46,324 nucleotides of DNA from Nocardioides sp. Root240 (GTDB lineage: Bacteria > Actinomycetota > Actinomycetes > Propionibacteriales > Nocardioidaceae), in assembly GCF_001428825.1 (NCBI RefSeq), contig NZ_LMIT01000013.1:117060-163383 (forward strand). The letters are read 5' to 3'. The notes under the pieces were generated by a model, which was not told the DNA's origin, did no database searches, and saw only the letters and a list, made by a program, of their open reading frames with translations. The translations under genes were made by a program, and so were the position numbers. Shown here one piece after another: positions 1-8,701 of this stretch (positions are counted from its first letter, which is position 1; each line of letters begins with the position of its first letter).

Positions 1-81
1 CCCGGTGACCCCGAAGGTCTCCAGGGCCTCCCGGACGTCCTCCCACTTGTGGGGCTTGATGACTGCGGTGACCAGCTTCAT
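1..81 (-). CDS. glnK: P-II nitrogen regulatory protein, N-terminal 27 residues (partial)
   Basis: Only the first 27 codons lie in the window; the gene runs off the left edge. The start MKLVTAVIKPHKWEDVREAL is the standard opening of GlnB/GlnK. P-II proteins are trimeric sensors of 2-oxoglutarate, ATP and ADP that, when unmodified, bind and block the ammonium channel. It lies 16 nt downstream of amtB on the same strand, the usual amtB-glnK operon, so it probably shares the promoter and GlnR box upstream of amtB. The T-loop and the modified residue lie outside the window, so adenylylation versus uridylylation cannot be judged. Confidence 0.93.
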   Translation of the reverse strand, partial: MKLVTAVIKPHKWEDVREALETFGVTG

Positions 82-97
82 GGCTCTACCTCTCGCT

Positions 98-1411
98 TCA
101 GGGGGTCAGGACCGAGGAGCGACGGGCGCCGCCGCCGGTACCGAGGTCGTAGGCGGACTCGCCGTGCTCCACGAAGTCGATGCCGTCGACCTCGTCGTCG
201 GCCTCGAGGCGCAGGCCGATGGTGAACTTGATCGCCAGGCCGACGACCAGCGTGAAGAAGGCGGACCAGACGATCGCGAAGAGTGCGACGCACACCTGGA
301 CGACGAGCTGCTTGGCGCCACCGCCGGTCAGCAGGCCGCCGTCGTTGGAGGCGAGGAAGCCGACGCCGATGGTGCCGATCAGGCCGCCGACGAGGTGCAC
401 GCCGACGACGTCGAGCGAGTCGTCGTACCCGAGCTTGTACTTGAGGCCGACCGCCAGGGCGCAGACGCCGCCGGCGACCACGCCGAGCACCATCGAGCTC
501 CAGGGAACGAGGTTGCCGCACGCCGGGGTGATCGCGACCAGGCCGGCCACGACACCGGACGCCGCACCGAGGGAGGTGGCGTGCCCGTCGCGGAGCTTCT
601 CGACCAGCAGCCAGCCCATCATCGCGGCGCAGGTCGCCAGCGTGGTGTTGAGCCAGACCAGGCCGGTCTCGGTGGTGTAGGCGTCGAGGTTGACGATCGA
701 GCCGACGTTGAAGCCGAACCAGCCGAACCACAGCAGGCCGGCGCCGATCATCGTGAGGGTCAGGTTGTGCGGCTTGAACGGCTCCTTGCCGAAGCCGATC
801 CGCTTGCCGACCAGCAGCGCCAGGACCAGGCCCGCGACACCGGCGTTGATGTGCACGACCGTGCCGCCGGCGTAGTCGATCGGCGCGACCTCCGCACCGT
901 CGGGGCCGGAGAACAGCCAGTCGGCGAGGCCGCCCTCGACACCGCTGAGGAAGCCACCGCCCCAGACCATGTGCGCGAGCGGGAAGTACGACAGCGTCAC
1001 CCAGATCGGCAGGAACACCAGCCACGCCGAGAACTTGAGCCGGTCGGCCACCGCGCCGCTGATCAGCGCCGCCGTGATGACCGCGAAGGTCAGCTGGAAG
1101 GCCACGAACACGTAGTTGTCCGGCAGCGTCTTCTCGAGCCCGAACTGGTTGAAGGGATCGGAGAACAGCTTCGCGATCTCCTTGCCCGCATGGCCGTCGG
1201 TGTTGCCGTACGTCGTGCTGTACGACATCGACCAGCCCCAGAGGGCGTAGACCATGCCGACGACGCCCAGGGCGGTGAAGGACATCATCAACATGTTGAG
1301 GACCGACTTGGTCCGGCTCATGCCGCCGTAGAAGAGCGCCAAGCCAGGGGCGGTCATCAAGAGGACGAGCGAGGCCGACACCAGCATCCAGGTGTAGTAG
1401 CCGTTTTCCAT
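98..1411 (-). CDS. amtB: Ammonium transporter AmtB
   Basis: A 437-residue channel of the Amt/MEP/Rh family that conducts ammonium across the cytoplasmic membrane as a trimer. The sequence shows about eleven hydrophobic helices. The twin-histidine pore pair appears as H187 (in GGTVVHINAG) and H339 (in DVVGVHLVGG), and the family signature DYAGGTVVHINAG spans 179-191. The C-terminal cytoplasmic tail after about residue 390 is short and acidic, then ends in a Gly/Arg/Ser stretch. It is the first gene of an amtB-glnK pair. No good Shine-Dalgarno sequence precedes the ATG. A GlnR-type box lies 45-80 nt upstream, pointing to induction under nitrogen limitation. Confidence 0.97.
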   Translation of the reverse strand: MENGYYTWMLVSASLVLLMTAPGLALFYGGMSRTKSVLNMLMMSFTALGVVGMVYALWGWSMSYSTTYGNTDGHAGKEIAKLFSDPFNQFGLEKTLPDNYVFVAFQLTFAVITAALISGAVADRLKFSAWLVFLPIWVTLSYFPLAHMVWGGGFLSGVEGGLADWLFSGPDGAEVAPIDYAGGTVVHINAGVAGLVLALLVGKRIGFGKEPFKPHNLTLTMIGAGLLWFGWFGFNVGSIVNLDAYTTETGLVWLNTTLATCAAMMGWLLVEKLRDGHATSLGAASGVVAGLVAITPACGNLVPWSSMVLGVVAGGVCALAVGLKYKLGYDDSLDVVGVHLVGGLIGTIGVGFLASNDGGLLTGGGAKQLVVQVCVALFAIVWSAFFTLVVGLAIKFTIGLRLEADDEVDGIDFVEHGESAYDLGTGGGARRSSVLTP

Positions 1412-1455
1412 GCCCGAAGGCTGGCGCGCGTTGGTTTCCGCCGTCGCGGGAGTGT

Positions 1456-1491
1456 GTTTCGGGGAGGTAACGAGTTCCCGGAGATCGTTAC
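1456..1491 (-). promoter_or_regulatory. Putative GlnR box upstream of amtB
   Basis: On the minus strand, 1471-1456 reads GTTACCTCCCCGAAAC, which fits the actinobacterial GlnR half-box pair GTnAC-n6-GAAAC exactly. A second GTAAC lies 20 nt further upstream (1491-1487) with a GGAAC between them, so the site resembles the tandem a-b-a-b GlnR layout with slightly short spacing. GlnR is known to control amtB-glnK in Streptomyces and Mycobacterium. The assignment rests on motif match and position only. Confidence 0.62.
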
Positions 1492-1513
1492 GGGCTGATG
1501 TCCCGCGCGGGTG

Positions 1514-2659
1514 TCAGCTCAGCAGCGCGTCGACGAACGCCGCCGGGTCGAACGGCGCCAGGTCGTCGGGGCCCTCGCCCAGGCCGACCAGCTTGACGGG
1601 TACGCCGAGTTGGCGCTGCACGGCGACGACGATGCCGCCCTTGGCGGAGCCGTCGAGCTTGGTCAGCGCGATGCCGGTGACGTCGACGACCTCGGAGAAC
1701 ACCTTGGCCTGGATCAGGCCGTTCTGGCCGGTGGTGGCGTCGAGGACGAGGAGCACCTCGGTGACCGGGGTCTGCTTCTCGATGACGCGCTTGACCTTGC
1801 CGAGCTCGTCCATCAGGCCGGCCTTGTTCTGCAGGCGGCCGGCGGTGTCGACCACGACGGTGTCGACACCGCGGTCGATGCCCTCCTTGACCGCGTCGAA
1901 GGCGACGCTGGCGGGGTCGCCGGCCTCGGGGCCGCGGACGACCTCGACGCCGACCCGCTCGCCCCAGGTGGACAGCTGGTCGGCAGCCGCGGCGCGGAAG
2001 GTGTCGGCGGCGGCGAGGAGGGCGGTGCGCTCGTCGGCGACGAGGATGCGGGCGATCTTGCCGACGGTGGTGGTCTTGCCGGTGCCGTTGACGCCGACCA
2101 CGAGGACGACGCCGGGCGCGCCGTCGGTGCCGCTGACCTGCAGGGCGCGGTCCATGGTCGGGTCGACGAGGTTGATGAGCTCCTCGCGCAGCACGGCGCG
2201 GGCGTCGGCGACCTGCCCGCCCTCGACGCGCAGGCGGCTGCGCAGCCGCTCGACCAGCTCCTGGGTCGGGGCGACGCCGATGTCGGCGGCGAGCAGGAGG
2301 TCCTCGATGGCCTCCCAGGTGTCCTCGTCGAGCTGGTCGCGGCTCAGCAGGCCGAGCAGGCTGCGGCCCAGCGCGTTCGAGCCGGCGAGGCGCTGGCGCA
2401 GGCGGACCAGGCGGGAGGCCGGCTTCTCCGGCGTCTCGACGGTGGGCGCGGCGGGCTCCGCCGGCGCCTCGGTGACCGGCGCCTCGACGGTGGGAGCGGT
2501 GGGCGCCTCGACCGTGTCGGTCGGCGCGGGGGCGATGACGTCGGTGGGCGCCTGCTCGGGGAGGCGGCCGGGGCGTCGTACCCGGGCGGTGACGAAGCCG
2601 GCGATGGCGAGCACGCCGACGACGGCGATGCCGATGATCAGGTAGAGCCAGTCGTGCAT
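1514..2659 (-). CDS. ftsY: Signal recognition particle receptor FtsY
   Basis: A 381-residue SRP receptor GTPase that docks ribosome-nascent-chain-SRP complexes at the membrane. It opens with a transmembrane helix (about residues 5-24, LYLIIGIAVVGVLAIAGFV), then an acidic Pro/Ala/Glu/Thr-rich linker (about 30-80), the N domain (about 85-170) and the G domain. P-loop GVNGTGKTT is at 189-197, DTFRAAA at 219-225, DTAGR at 271-275, and TKLDG is near 335. An N-terminal membrane helix is typical of actinobacterial FtsY. It follows smc on the same strand, with a thioesterase and a small membrane protein between. Confidence 0.97.
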   Translation of the reverse strand: MHDWLYLIIGIAVVGVLAIAGFVTARVRRPGRLPEQAPTDVIAPAPTDTVEAPTAPTVEAPVTEAPAEPAAPTVETPEKPASRLVRLRQRLAGSNALGRSLLGLLSRDQLDEDTWEAIEDLLLAADIGVAPTQELVERLRSRLRVEGGQVADARAVLREELINLVDPTMDRALQVSGTDGAPGVVLVVGVNGTGKTTTVGKIARILVADERTALLAAADTFRAAAADQLSTWGERVGVEVVRGPEAGDPASVAFDAVKEGIDRGVDTVVVDTAGRLQNKAGLMDELGKVKRVIEKQTPVTEVLLVLDATTGQNGLIQAKVFSEVVDVTGIALTKLDGSAKGGIVVAVQRQLGVPVKLVGLGEGPDDLAPFDPAAFVDALLS

Positions 2660-2705
2660 GGGCCCATCCCATCACGCAGACCGGGCGGACCCGGAATCGC
2701 GCGAG

Positions 2706-2749
2706 ATCAGCGCAGGTTCAGCGCAGGATCAGCGCAGGATCAGCGCAGG
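2706..2749. repeat. Four tandem copies of an 11-bp unit
   Basis: The unit atcagcgcagg is repeated at 2706-2716, 2717-2727 (one change), 2728-2738 and 2739-2749. On the minus strand each unit carries TGA, and the last coding copy supplies the end and stop codon of the 62-residue membrane protein gene. The array fills most of the space between that gene and ftsY. Confidence 0.85.
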
Positions 2750-2928
2750 CGCAGGAGGTCGCGCTCCTCGTCCTCGATCAGCGGGGCGGCGTCGGCGGCC
2801 CTGGCCATCGCGTCGCCGAGCCACGGGACACCCGGGACCTGCTCCCCGCGGTGCGGGTAGGCGACGTAGAGGACCACCACCCCCGAGAGGGCGAGGCTGA
2901 GCAGGATGGCCAGCACGACGAAAAGCAC
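2740..2928 (-). CDS. Small single-pass membrane protein, function unknown
   Basis: A 62-residue protein with one N-terminal membrane helix (about residues 1-24) followed by a short polar tail ending in EDEERDLLRLR. I do not recognise a named family. It begins with GTG preceded by a strong GGAGGAG ribosome binding site, which supports real translation. It sits between the thioesterase and ftsY on the same strand. The stop codon lies in an 11-bp tandem repeat, so the exact C-terminus may vary between strains. Confidence 0.7.
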   Translation of the reverse strand: MLFVVLAILLSLALSGVVVLYVAYPHRGEQVPGVPWLGDAMARAADAAPLIEDEERDLLRLR

Positions 2929-3034
2929 GTCGACTCCTCCGAGACAGGGATCGGTCTGTTCGACTCCATCGTGCCCCGCCGGCCAAGCGGATCACGAACC
3001 GGCGTGCCCTGATCCGGTCACCGAGCGGCGGACG

Positions 3035-3493
3035 TCACACCACCAGGGGCGCGACGGCCTCACGGATCACGTCGGGGATGGGGGTGACCGGCCGGGACGG
3101 GTCGGTGTTGTCGACGTAGACGTGGACGAAACGCCCCTCGGCACAGGCCTCGTCGCCGTCGCCCTGGAACAGCCCGACGCGGTAGACCACCGACGACGTG
3201 CCGAGCCGCTCGACGGCCAGACCCATCTCGATCGGGCGCGGGTAGCCCATCTCGGCGAAGTAGCGGCAGGTCACCTCCGCGACCACGCCGATCGCGGGCA
3301 GGTCACGGATGTCGCTGCCCGTCGCGTCGTGCAGGTGCGCGTTGACGGCCGTGTCGATCAGGTCGAAGTAGCGCGCGTTGTTGAGGTGGCCGTAGACGTC
3401 GTCGTCGGACCAGCGGGTGGTCGCCGTGCGCCAGGCCCGGTACGACGAGCGCGTCGGCCGGGTGCGGTCGGCGCTCGTTGCGGGATCGCTCAT
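3035..3493 (-). CDS. Acyl-CoA thioesterase, 4HBT hot-dog fold
   Basis: A 152-residue single hot-dog-domain protein of the YbgC/FadM/4-hydroxybenzoyl-CoA thioesterase group, expected to hydrolyse an acyl-CoA thioester. The motif WSDDDVYGHLNNARYFDLID (about residues 28-47) matches the conserved active-site helix with its Asp and N-N-A-R-Y core. The acyl substrate cannot be read from sequence. The ATG overlaps the smc stop codon by 4 nt (ATGA), so it is translationally coupled to smc. Confidence 0.85.
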   Translation of the reverse strand: MSDPATSADRTRPTRSSYRAWRTATTRWSDDDVYGHLNNARYFDLIDTAVNAHLHDATGSDIRDLPAIGVVAEVTCRYFAEMGYPRPIEMGLAVERLGTSSVVYRVGLFQGDGDEACAEGRFVHVYVDNTDPSRPVTPIPDVIREAVAPLVV

Positions 3494-6400
3494 GCCGGTT
3501 CCGCGTCGCGGAGCCGCTGGCTGATCACGGCCGAGACGCCGTCACCGCGCATGGTGACGCCGTAGAGCGCGTCGCCGACCTCCATCGTGCGCTTCTGGTG
3601 GGTGATGACGAGCAGCTGGGAGTTCTCACGCAGCTCCTCGTAGATCTCCAGCAGGCGGCCCAGGTTGGTGTCGTCGAGCGCGGCCTCGACCTCGTCGAGG
3701 ATGTAGAACGGCGAGGGGCGGGCCTTGAACAGCGCGACGAGGAAGGCCACCGCGACCAGCGAGCGCTCGCCACCGGAGAGCAGCGAGAGGCGCTTGACCT
3801 TCTTGCCCGGCGGGCGGGCCTCGACCTCGATGCCGGTGGTGAGCATGTTCGACGGGTCGGTCAGGACCAGTCGGCCCTCGCCGCCGGGGAACAGGCGGGC
3901 GAAGGTCGCGTCGAAGGCCTTGGTCACGTCGGCGTACGCCTCGGTGAAGACCTGCTCGACGCGGACGTCGACGTCCTTGACGATGTCGAGGAGGTCCTTG
4001 CGGGTCTGGCGGAGGTCCTCGAGCTGCTCGGAGAGGAACTGGTGGCGCTCCTCCATCGCGGAGAACTCCTCCAGCGCGAGCGGGTTGACCTTGCCGAGCA
4101 TGGAGAGCGCCTTCTCGGCGCTGCGCAGCCGCTTGACCTGCTCCTCGCGGACGTAGGGCACCGTGCGCTGCTCGGGCTCGGCGCCGTCCTCGGACGCGGC
4201 AGGGGCGTCGGCAGCGGCGTCGTCGGCGGGTACGTCGAGCACGGGCACCGGCTGGTCGGGGCCGTAGTCGGCGACCAGACCGTCGGGCTCGAGGCCGAGC
4301 TCCTCGAGCGCCTTGACCTCGATCTGCTCGATGCGCATCCGCTGCTGGGCGCGGGCCATCTCGTCGCGGTGGACCGAGCTGACCAGCTCCTCGAGCTCCT
4401 TGCCGAGGTCGCGCAGCGACTGCCGCACGGTCATCAGCTCCTGCTCGCGGCCGCGCCGTGAGTCCTCGACGGCCTGGCGGCGCTCGGCGGCCCGGGCGAC
4501 GGAGACCTCGAGCCGGGCGAGGACGTGGGCGGCAGCGGTGGCGACCGCCTGGCCGGCGCGGCCCTCGGCGATCAGGCGGGCGCGGCGCTCGGCGGCGCGG
4601 GCCCGGGCGACGCGCTCGGCCTCGGCCGCCTTGCGCATCTGGTCGACCCGGCCGTGGAGGGCGCGGGCGCGCTCCTCGGAGGTCCGCAGCGCGAGGCGCG
4701 CCTCCATCTCGCTCTGGCGGGCCGCGCGGGTGGCCTCGACGAGGCGCTCCTGCTCGGTGGTGTCGGGCTCCTCCTCGCCGCTGTCCTCCTCGGCCGCGGC
4801 GAGCCGCTGCTCGAGCTCGGCGAGACCGACGAGGGCCTGCTCGCGGGAGGTCTCGGCCTGCGCGATGGACGCGGTGAGGCGGTCGGCCTCGGCGCGGGCG
4901 GCGCGGGCGAGCGAGCCGTGCTGGCCCAGCTCCTCGGCGACGGCCGCGAGGGTCGCGTCGGACTCGTGCAGCTTGGCGAGTGCGACGTCGACGCGCTGCT
5001 GGGCGTCGGCCCGCTCGCTCTCGAGGCGGGCCAGGTCGAACGCCAGCCGCTCGGAGGCGGCGACGGCCTCGGCGAGCTGCTCGGTGGCCTCGTCGACGGC
5101 CGCCTGGATCTCGATCAGGCTCTGGGTGGCGTGCGAGCCACCGGACGCGAAGTGGGCGCCGAGCAGGTCGCCGTCGCGGGTGACCGCGACGAGGTCGGGC
5201 AGGTCGGCGACCAGCGTGCGGGCGCCGGGCAGGTCGTCGACGACGGCGACCTTGCGGAGCAGCCGGTTGAGCGCCGGGCGGACCTGTGCGGGGCAGTCGA
5301 CGACGTCGGCGGCGTACGACGTCCCGGGCGGCAGCGCCGGCCACGAGGCGACCGCCTCCGTCTCTCCCCCGCCGAGCAGCAGCCCGGCGCGGCCGAGGTC
5401 GTCAGCCTTGAGGTGGTCGATCGCGGCGACGGCCGAGTCGGCGTCGGTGACCGCGACCGCGTCGGCCGCGGCGCCGAGGGCGGCGGCGACCGCACCCTCG
5501 TAGCCCGAGCGGACCGTGACGAGCGCGGCGACCGAGCCGAGCAGGCCGGAGACGGTGTCGCTGGCGGCGAGCAGCGCCCCGGCGCCGTCCTTGCGGGACA
5601 GGCCGATCTCGAGCGCCTCCTTGCGGGCGCTCAGCCCGGCCTTGTCGCGGTCGGCCTGCTGGGCCTCCTCGCGGACCTTGGCGAGCCGCTCGGTGATGTC
5701 GTCGAGCGCGGAGACCGCACCCTCGTGCTCGGCGTCCAGGCCCTCCTCGCCGGCGTCGAGGCCGGCGACCCTGGTCTCGAGGGCGGTGAAGTCACGCTGC
5801 GAGCGCTCGGCGCGCGCCACGGCGTCGGTGCGGGCGGCCTCGAGCCGGCCGATCTCCTCCTCCGACGAGGTCGCGCGCGAGCGCAACGTGTTGACCTGGC
5901 CGTGCAGGCGGGCGAGCCCCTCGCGGCGGTCGGCGGCGGCTCGGAGCAGGCCGGCGACCCGGCGCTCCTCGGCGGCGGCGGCCTCCTCCGCCCTGCGGCG
6001 GTCCTGGACCGCCGTCTCGAGCGCGGTCTGCTGCTCGGCGACCTGGGCGGCGATCTCCGCCTCGTGGGCGGCCAGGCGCGCAGCCTCGGCCTCGAGCTCC
6101 TCGGGGTCGCGGCCCTGCTCGACCTCTGTCTCGGCGACGCCGGAGGCGTTGCGGACGCGCTCGGCAGCCAGGCTCTGCGTGCCGCGGAAGCGCTCCCGCA
6201 GGGCGTTCAGCGACGACAGCGTCTCCTGCGCGGCGGACAGCGCCGGCAGGTCCTCGCGCAGCGCCGCCTCGAGCCGGGCCTCCTGCTCGCGCGCCTGCGC
6301 GACGCCCGCCTCGACCTCCTGGCGGCGGGCGAGCAGCACGCTCTCGTCGGCGAGCTCGCGCTCCAGCGCGGTCCGCGCGGTCACCAGGTCGTCGGCGAGC

Positions 6401-7086
6401 AGTCGTGCCCGCGCGTCGCGTACGTCGGCCTGCACCGTCGCCGCGCGGCGGGCCACCTCGGCCTGGCGACCCAGCGGCTTGAGCTGGCGCCGGATCTCGC
6501 TGAGCAGGTCGTTGAGCCGGTTGAGGTTGCCCTCGGTGGAGTCCAGCTTCCGCAGCGCCTTCTCCTTGCGCTTGCGGTGCTTGAGGACGCCGGCGGCCTC
6601 CTCGATGAACCCGCGGCGGTCCTCGGGGGTCGCGTGCAGGATCTGGTCGAGCTGGCCCTGGCCGACGATGACGTGCATCTCGCGCCCGATGCCGGAGTCG
6701 CTGAGCAGCTCCTGGACGTCGAGCAGGCGGCAGGTGGTGCCGTTGATGGCGTACTCGGACCCGCCCGTCCGGAACATGGTCCGGCTGATCGTGACCTCGG
6801 AGTAGTCGATCGGCAGCGCGCCGTCGGAGTTGTCGATCGTCAGCACGACCTCTGCCCGGCCCAGCGGCGGGCGGCCCGACGTACCGGCGAAGATGACGTC
6901 GTCCATCTTGCCGCCGCGCAGGCTCTTGGCGCTGGCCTCGCCCATCACCCAGGCGAGGGCGTCGACCACGTTCGACTTGCCCGAGCCGTTGGGCCCCACG
7001 ATGCAGGTGATGCCGGGCTCCAGCTGGAGCGTGGTGGCGGACGCGAAGGACTTGAACCCCTTGAGGGTCAGGCTCTTCAGGTACAC
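3490..7086 (-). CDS. smc: Chromosome segregation protein SMC
   Basis: A 1198-residue SMC ATPase, the core of the condensin-like complex that loops and segregates the chromosome. The N-terminal head has Walker A GPNGSGKSN near residues 32-40. Two long Ala/Glu/Arg-rich coiled-coil arms flank a hinge at about 500-650. The C-terminal head has the ABC signature LSGGERSL and Walker B YILDEVEAALDD. An acidic Ala/Asp/Glu linker interrupts the second arm near residue 930-960, as in other actinobacterial SMCs. The partners scpA and scpB are not in this window. It is transcribed with the downstream thioesterase and probably ftsY. Confidence 0.98.
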   Translation of the reverse strand: MYLKSLTLKGFKSFASATTLQLEPGITCIVGPNGSGKSNVVDALAWVMGEASAKSLRGGKMDDVIFAGTSGRPPLGRAEVVLTIDNSDGALPIDYSEVTISRTMFRTGGSEYAINGTTCRLLDVQELLSDSGIGREMHVIVGQGQLDQILHATPEDRRGFIEEAAGVLKHRKRKEKALRKLDSTEGNLNRLNDLLSEIRRQLKPLGRQAEVARRAATVQADVRDARARLLADDLVTARTALERELADESVLLARRQEVEAGVAQAREQEARLEAALREDLPALSAAQETLSSLNALRERFRGTQSLAAERVRNASGVAETEVEQGRDPEELEAEAARLAAHEAEIAAQVAEQQTALETAVQDRRRAEEAAAAEERRVAGLLRAAADRREGLARLHGQVNTLRSRATSSEEEIGRLEAARTDAVARAERSQRDFTALETRVAGLDAGEEGLDAEHEGAVSALDDITERLAKVREEAQQADRDKAGLSARKEALEIGLSRKDGAGALLAASDTVSGLLGSVAALVTVRSGYEGAVAAALGAAADAVAVTDADSAVAAIDHLKADDLGRAGLLLGGGETEAVASWPALPPGTSYAADVVDCPAQVRPALNRLLRKVAVVDDLPGARTLVADLPDLVAVTRDGDLLGAHFASGGSHATQSLIEIQAAVDEATEQLAEAVAASERLAFDLARLESERADAQQRVDVALAKLHESDATLAAVAEELGQHGSLARAARAEADRLTASIAQAETSREQALVGLAELEQRLAAAEEDSGEEEPDTTEQERLVEATRAARQSEMEARLALRTSEERARALHGRVDQMRKAAEAERVARARAAERRARLIAEGRAGQAVATAAAHVLARLEVSVARAAERRQAVEDSRRGREQELMTVRQSLRDLGKELEELVSSVHRDEMARAQQRMRIEQIEVKALEELGLEPDGLVADYGPDQPVPVLDVPADDAAADAPAASEDGAEPEQRTVPYVREEQVKRLRSAEKALSMLGKVNPLALEEFSAMEERHQFLSEQLEDLRQTRKDLLDIVKDVDVRVEQVFTEAYADVTKAFDATFARLFPGGEGRLVLTDPSNMLTTGIEVEARPPGKKVKRLSLLSGGERSLVAVAFLVALFKARPSPFYILDEVEAALDDTNLGRLLEIYEELRENSQLLVITHQKRTMEVGDALYGVTMRGDGVSAVISQRLRDAEPA

Positions 7087-7153
7087 GCAGGCTCCCTTCG
7101 TCAGGGGTCGGTCAAGGAACGTTCCGACGCGGGGGAAGCTCGGCGGTCTCAGG

Positions 7154-8434
7154 CTACCCCTCGCCCGCGTCCGAACTCCGCACCCGTGTGTCGCCGGACT
7201 CCCCGTCCGGCTCCTCGAGGTGGGCGATGTGGGCGAGCTGGCGCCACACCAGCACCAAGGTGATCCCGGACCCCACGAACGCGAACCAGAACGGCGCCGT
7301 CACTCCCCCGTGCTGGGCGATGACGCCGCCCAGCGCGCTGCCGGCGACCACCCCGCCGTAGATCGCGACGCTGTAGACCGAGCCGACCCGGCCCTGGTAC
7401 TCCGTCGGGACCGCACGCTGGCGCACCGCCTGCGACAGGGTGCCCCACACGAAGGCGTAGACGCCGAACCCGAACATGATCAGGACCGCGACCCACGCGA
7501 CCCGGGTGACGGCGAAGCCGAGGTGCATCAGGACCTCGAGCGCGAGGCAGGCGCGCATCAGCGTCGCGAGCGGGACGTGGCGCTCGAGCCAGCCGTAGAG
7601 GAAGGTGCCGACCAGTCCCCCGGTGGCGCTGGCGGTCGTGAGCAGGCCGTAGCCGACCGGCCCCATGTGCAGCACGTCGAGGGAGTACAGGACGAGGATC
7701 GACCAGGCGGCGGCCCAGGTGATGTTGAAGGTGACGATGACCAGCGCGAGCGTGCGCACCGGCGGGTGACCCATCAGCCAGCGCAGCCCGTCGCCGATGT
7801 CGCGCAGGACGTGGGTGTCGACCTCGCCGCGCACCGGGCCCGGCGGCAGCGCGATCCGGGACACCAGTACGACGGCCAGCAGCCCACAGGCGACCTGGGC
7901 ACCGAAGGGCACGCCCATCCCCACGGCGAAGAGCGCGGCGCCGATCGGGGCGCCGGCGAACTGGTTGAGCGTGATGAAGCCGGCCTGCAGTCGTGCGTTG
8001 GCGATGCCGAGGTCGCGCTTGTCGACCAGCATCGGCAAGAAGGTGCGGTAGGCGGTGTCCGCGAACACCTCGGCGGTGCCGAGCAGGAACATCGCGGTGA
8101 GGACCACCGCGATGCTGACCACGTCAGTGACGATCGAGCCGATCAGGGCGCCGAGGACCACGATCCGCAGCGAGTTGGCGACCATCACCATCCGCTTGCG
8201 GTCGACCCGGTCGGCGACCGCGCCGGCGAAGAGGCCGAACAGCAGCCACGGCAGCCCGACCAGCAGCATCGCCATCGAGACGAGGGCCGGCGAGCGGGTC
8301 TGGGAGGCGACGAGCAGCGGGCCGGCGGCCAGGGCGATGCCGTCGCCGAGGTTGCTCACCCAGGTCGAGGCCATCAGCCGCCGGAAGTCCGGCCCGAGCC
8401 GGGCCGGAGCGACTGCTTCGACGATCCGGCTCAC
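7154..8434 (-). CDS. MFS transporter (MFS_3 / EntS-like exporter)
   Basis: A 426-residue major facilitator protein with about twelve membrane helices. The start RRLMASTWVSNLGDGIALAA and the loop DRVDRKRMVMVANSLR (the motif A equivalent) resemble the MFS_3 group, which includes the enterobactin exporter EntS and macrolide-type efflux proteins. Substrate is unknown: no siderophore, antibiotic or regulator gene is adjacent. It is an addition to the otherwise conserved smc-mutM order and lies 67 nt upstream of smc on the same strand. Confidence 0.85.
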   Translation of the reverse strand: MSRIVEAVAPARLGPDFRRLMASTWVSNLGDGIALAAGPLLVASQTRSPALVSMAMLLVGLPWLLFGLFAGAVADRVDRKRMVMVANSLRIVVLGALIGSIVTDVVSIAVVLTAMFLLGTAEVFADTAYRTFLPMLVDKRDLGIANARLQAGFITLNQFAGAPIGAALFAVGMGVPFGAQVACGLLAVVLVSRIALPPGPVRGEVDTHVLRDIGDGLRWLMGHPPVRTLALVIVTFNITWAAAWSILVLYSLDVLHMGPVGYGLLTTASATGGLVGTFLYGWLERHVPLATLMRACLALEVLMHLGFAVTRVAWVAVLIMFGFGVYAFVWGTLSQAVRQRAVPTEYQGRVGSVYSVAIYGGVVAGSALGGVIAQHGGVTAPFWFAFVGSGITLVLVWRQLAHIAHLEEPDGESGDTRVRSSDAGEG

Positions 8435-8515
8435 AAGGTCGAGACGCTACGTCGGCAGCGCGTCACGCCGCCACCGGTTATCGAGGGCGGCGGCGCCTGC
8501 TACGTGCGCCCACCG

Positions 8516-8577
8516 GGTTTCGAGACGCGCATCGACCTCGCTTGCTGCGCGGCGCGAGCTCGGTGCGCTCCTCAACC
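8516..8577. repeat. Dispersed GGTTGAGG...CGAAACC repeat element, copy 1
   Basis: A 62-bp element whose complement begins GGTTGAGGAGCGCACC and ends GCGTCTCGAAACC. It shares its two ends with the elements at 20924, 21021 and 46185 but has a longer, different centre. It lies between the MFS gene and the small coiled-coil gene. It has the look of a REP or MITE-like interspersed repeat and carries no gene. Confidence 0.7.
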
Positions 8578-8590
8578 CCCTCGCTGACCG

Positions 8591-8619
8591 TTGACCGTCC
8601 TCGTGCCTCGGACGGTCAA
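8591..8619. repeat. 9-bp inverted repeat, loop 11
   Basis: TTGACCGTC at 8591-8599 is mirrored by GACGGTCAA at 8611-8619. It is perfect and lies about 155 bp upstream of the MFS start. It could be an operator or a transcription stop; nothing else supports either choice. Confidence 0.5.
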
Positions 8620-8629
8620 CGCGCTCGGG

Positions 8630-8671
8630 AAAAATGCGTCGGACCACCATCGCCTGACGGCGAGGTGGTCC
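8630..8671 (-). terminator. Rho-independent terminator after the 65-residue coiled-coil gene
   Basis: On the minus strand GGACCACC-TCGCC pairs with GGCGA-GGTGGTCC across a 4-nt loop with one bulged base (8641-8671), followed by a run of five T (8634-8630). This is a classic intrinsic terminator placed 30 nt after the stop codon of the gene ending at 8702. Confidence 0.8.
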
Positions 8672-8701
8672 GTGGGTGTCGCACCTGACGGAGTCGACGA
8701 C

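Noticed and set aside
5..1498. Long plus-strand open frame of about 500 codons opposite amtB
   Set aside because: It is antisense to a clear ammonium transporter, is rich in Asp/Glu/Arg/Val as expected from mirrored GC-rich codons, and has no family likeness.
4525..7263. 912-codon plus-strand open frame opposite smc
   Set aside because: Composition is that of an antisense shadow of the coiled-coil coding sequence; smc itself has all ATPase motifs.
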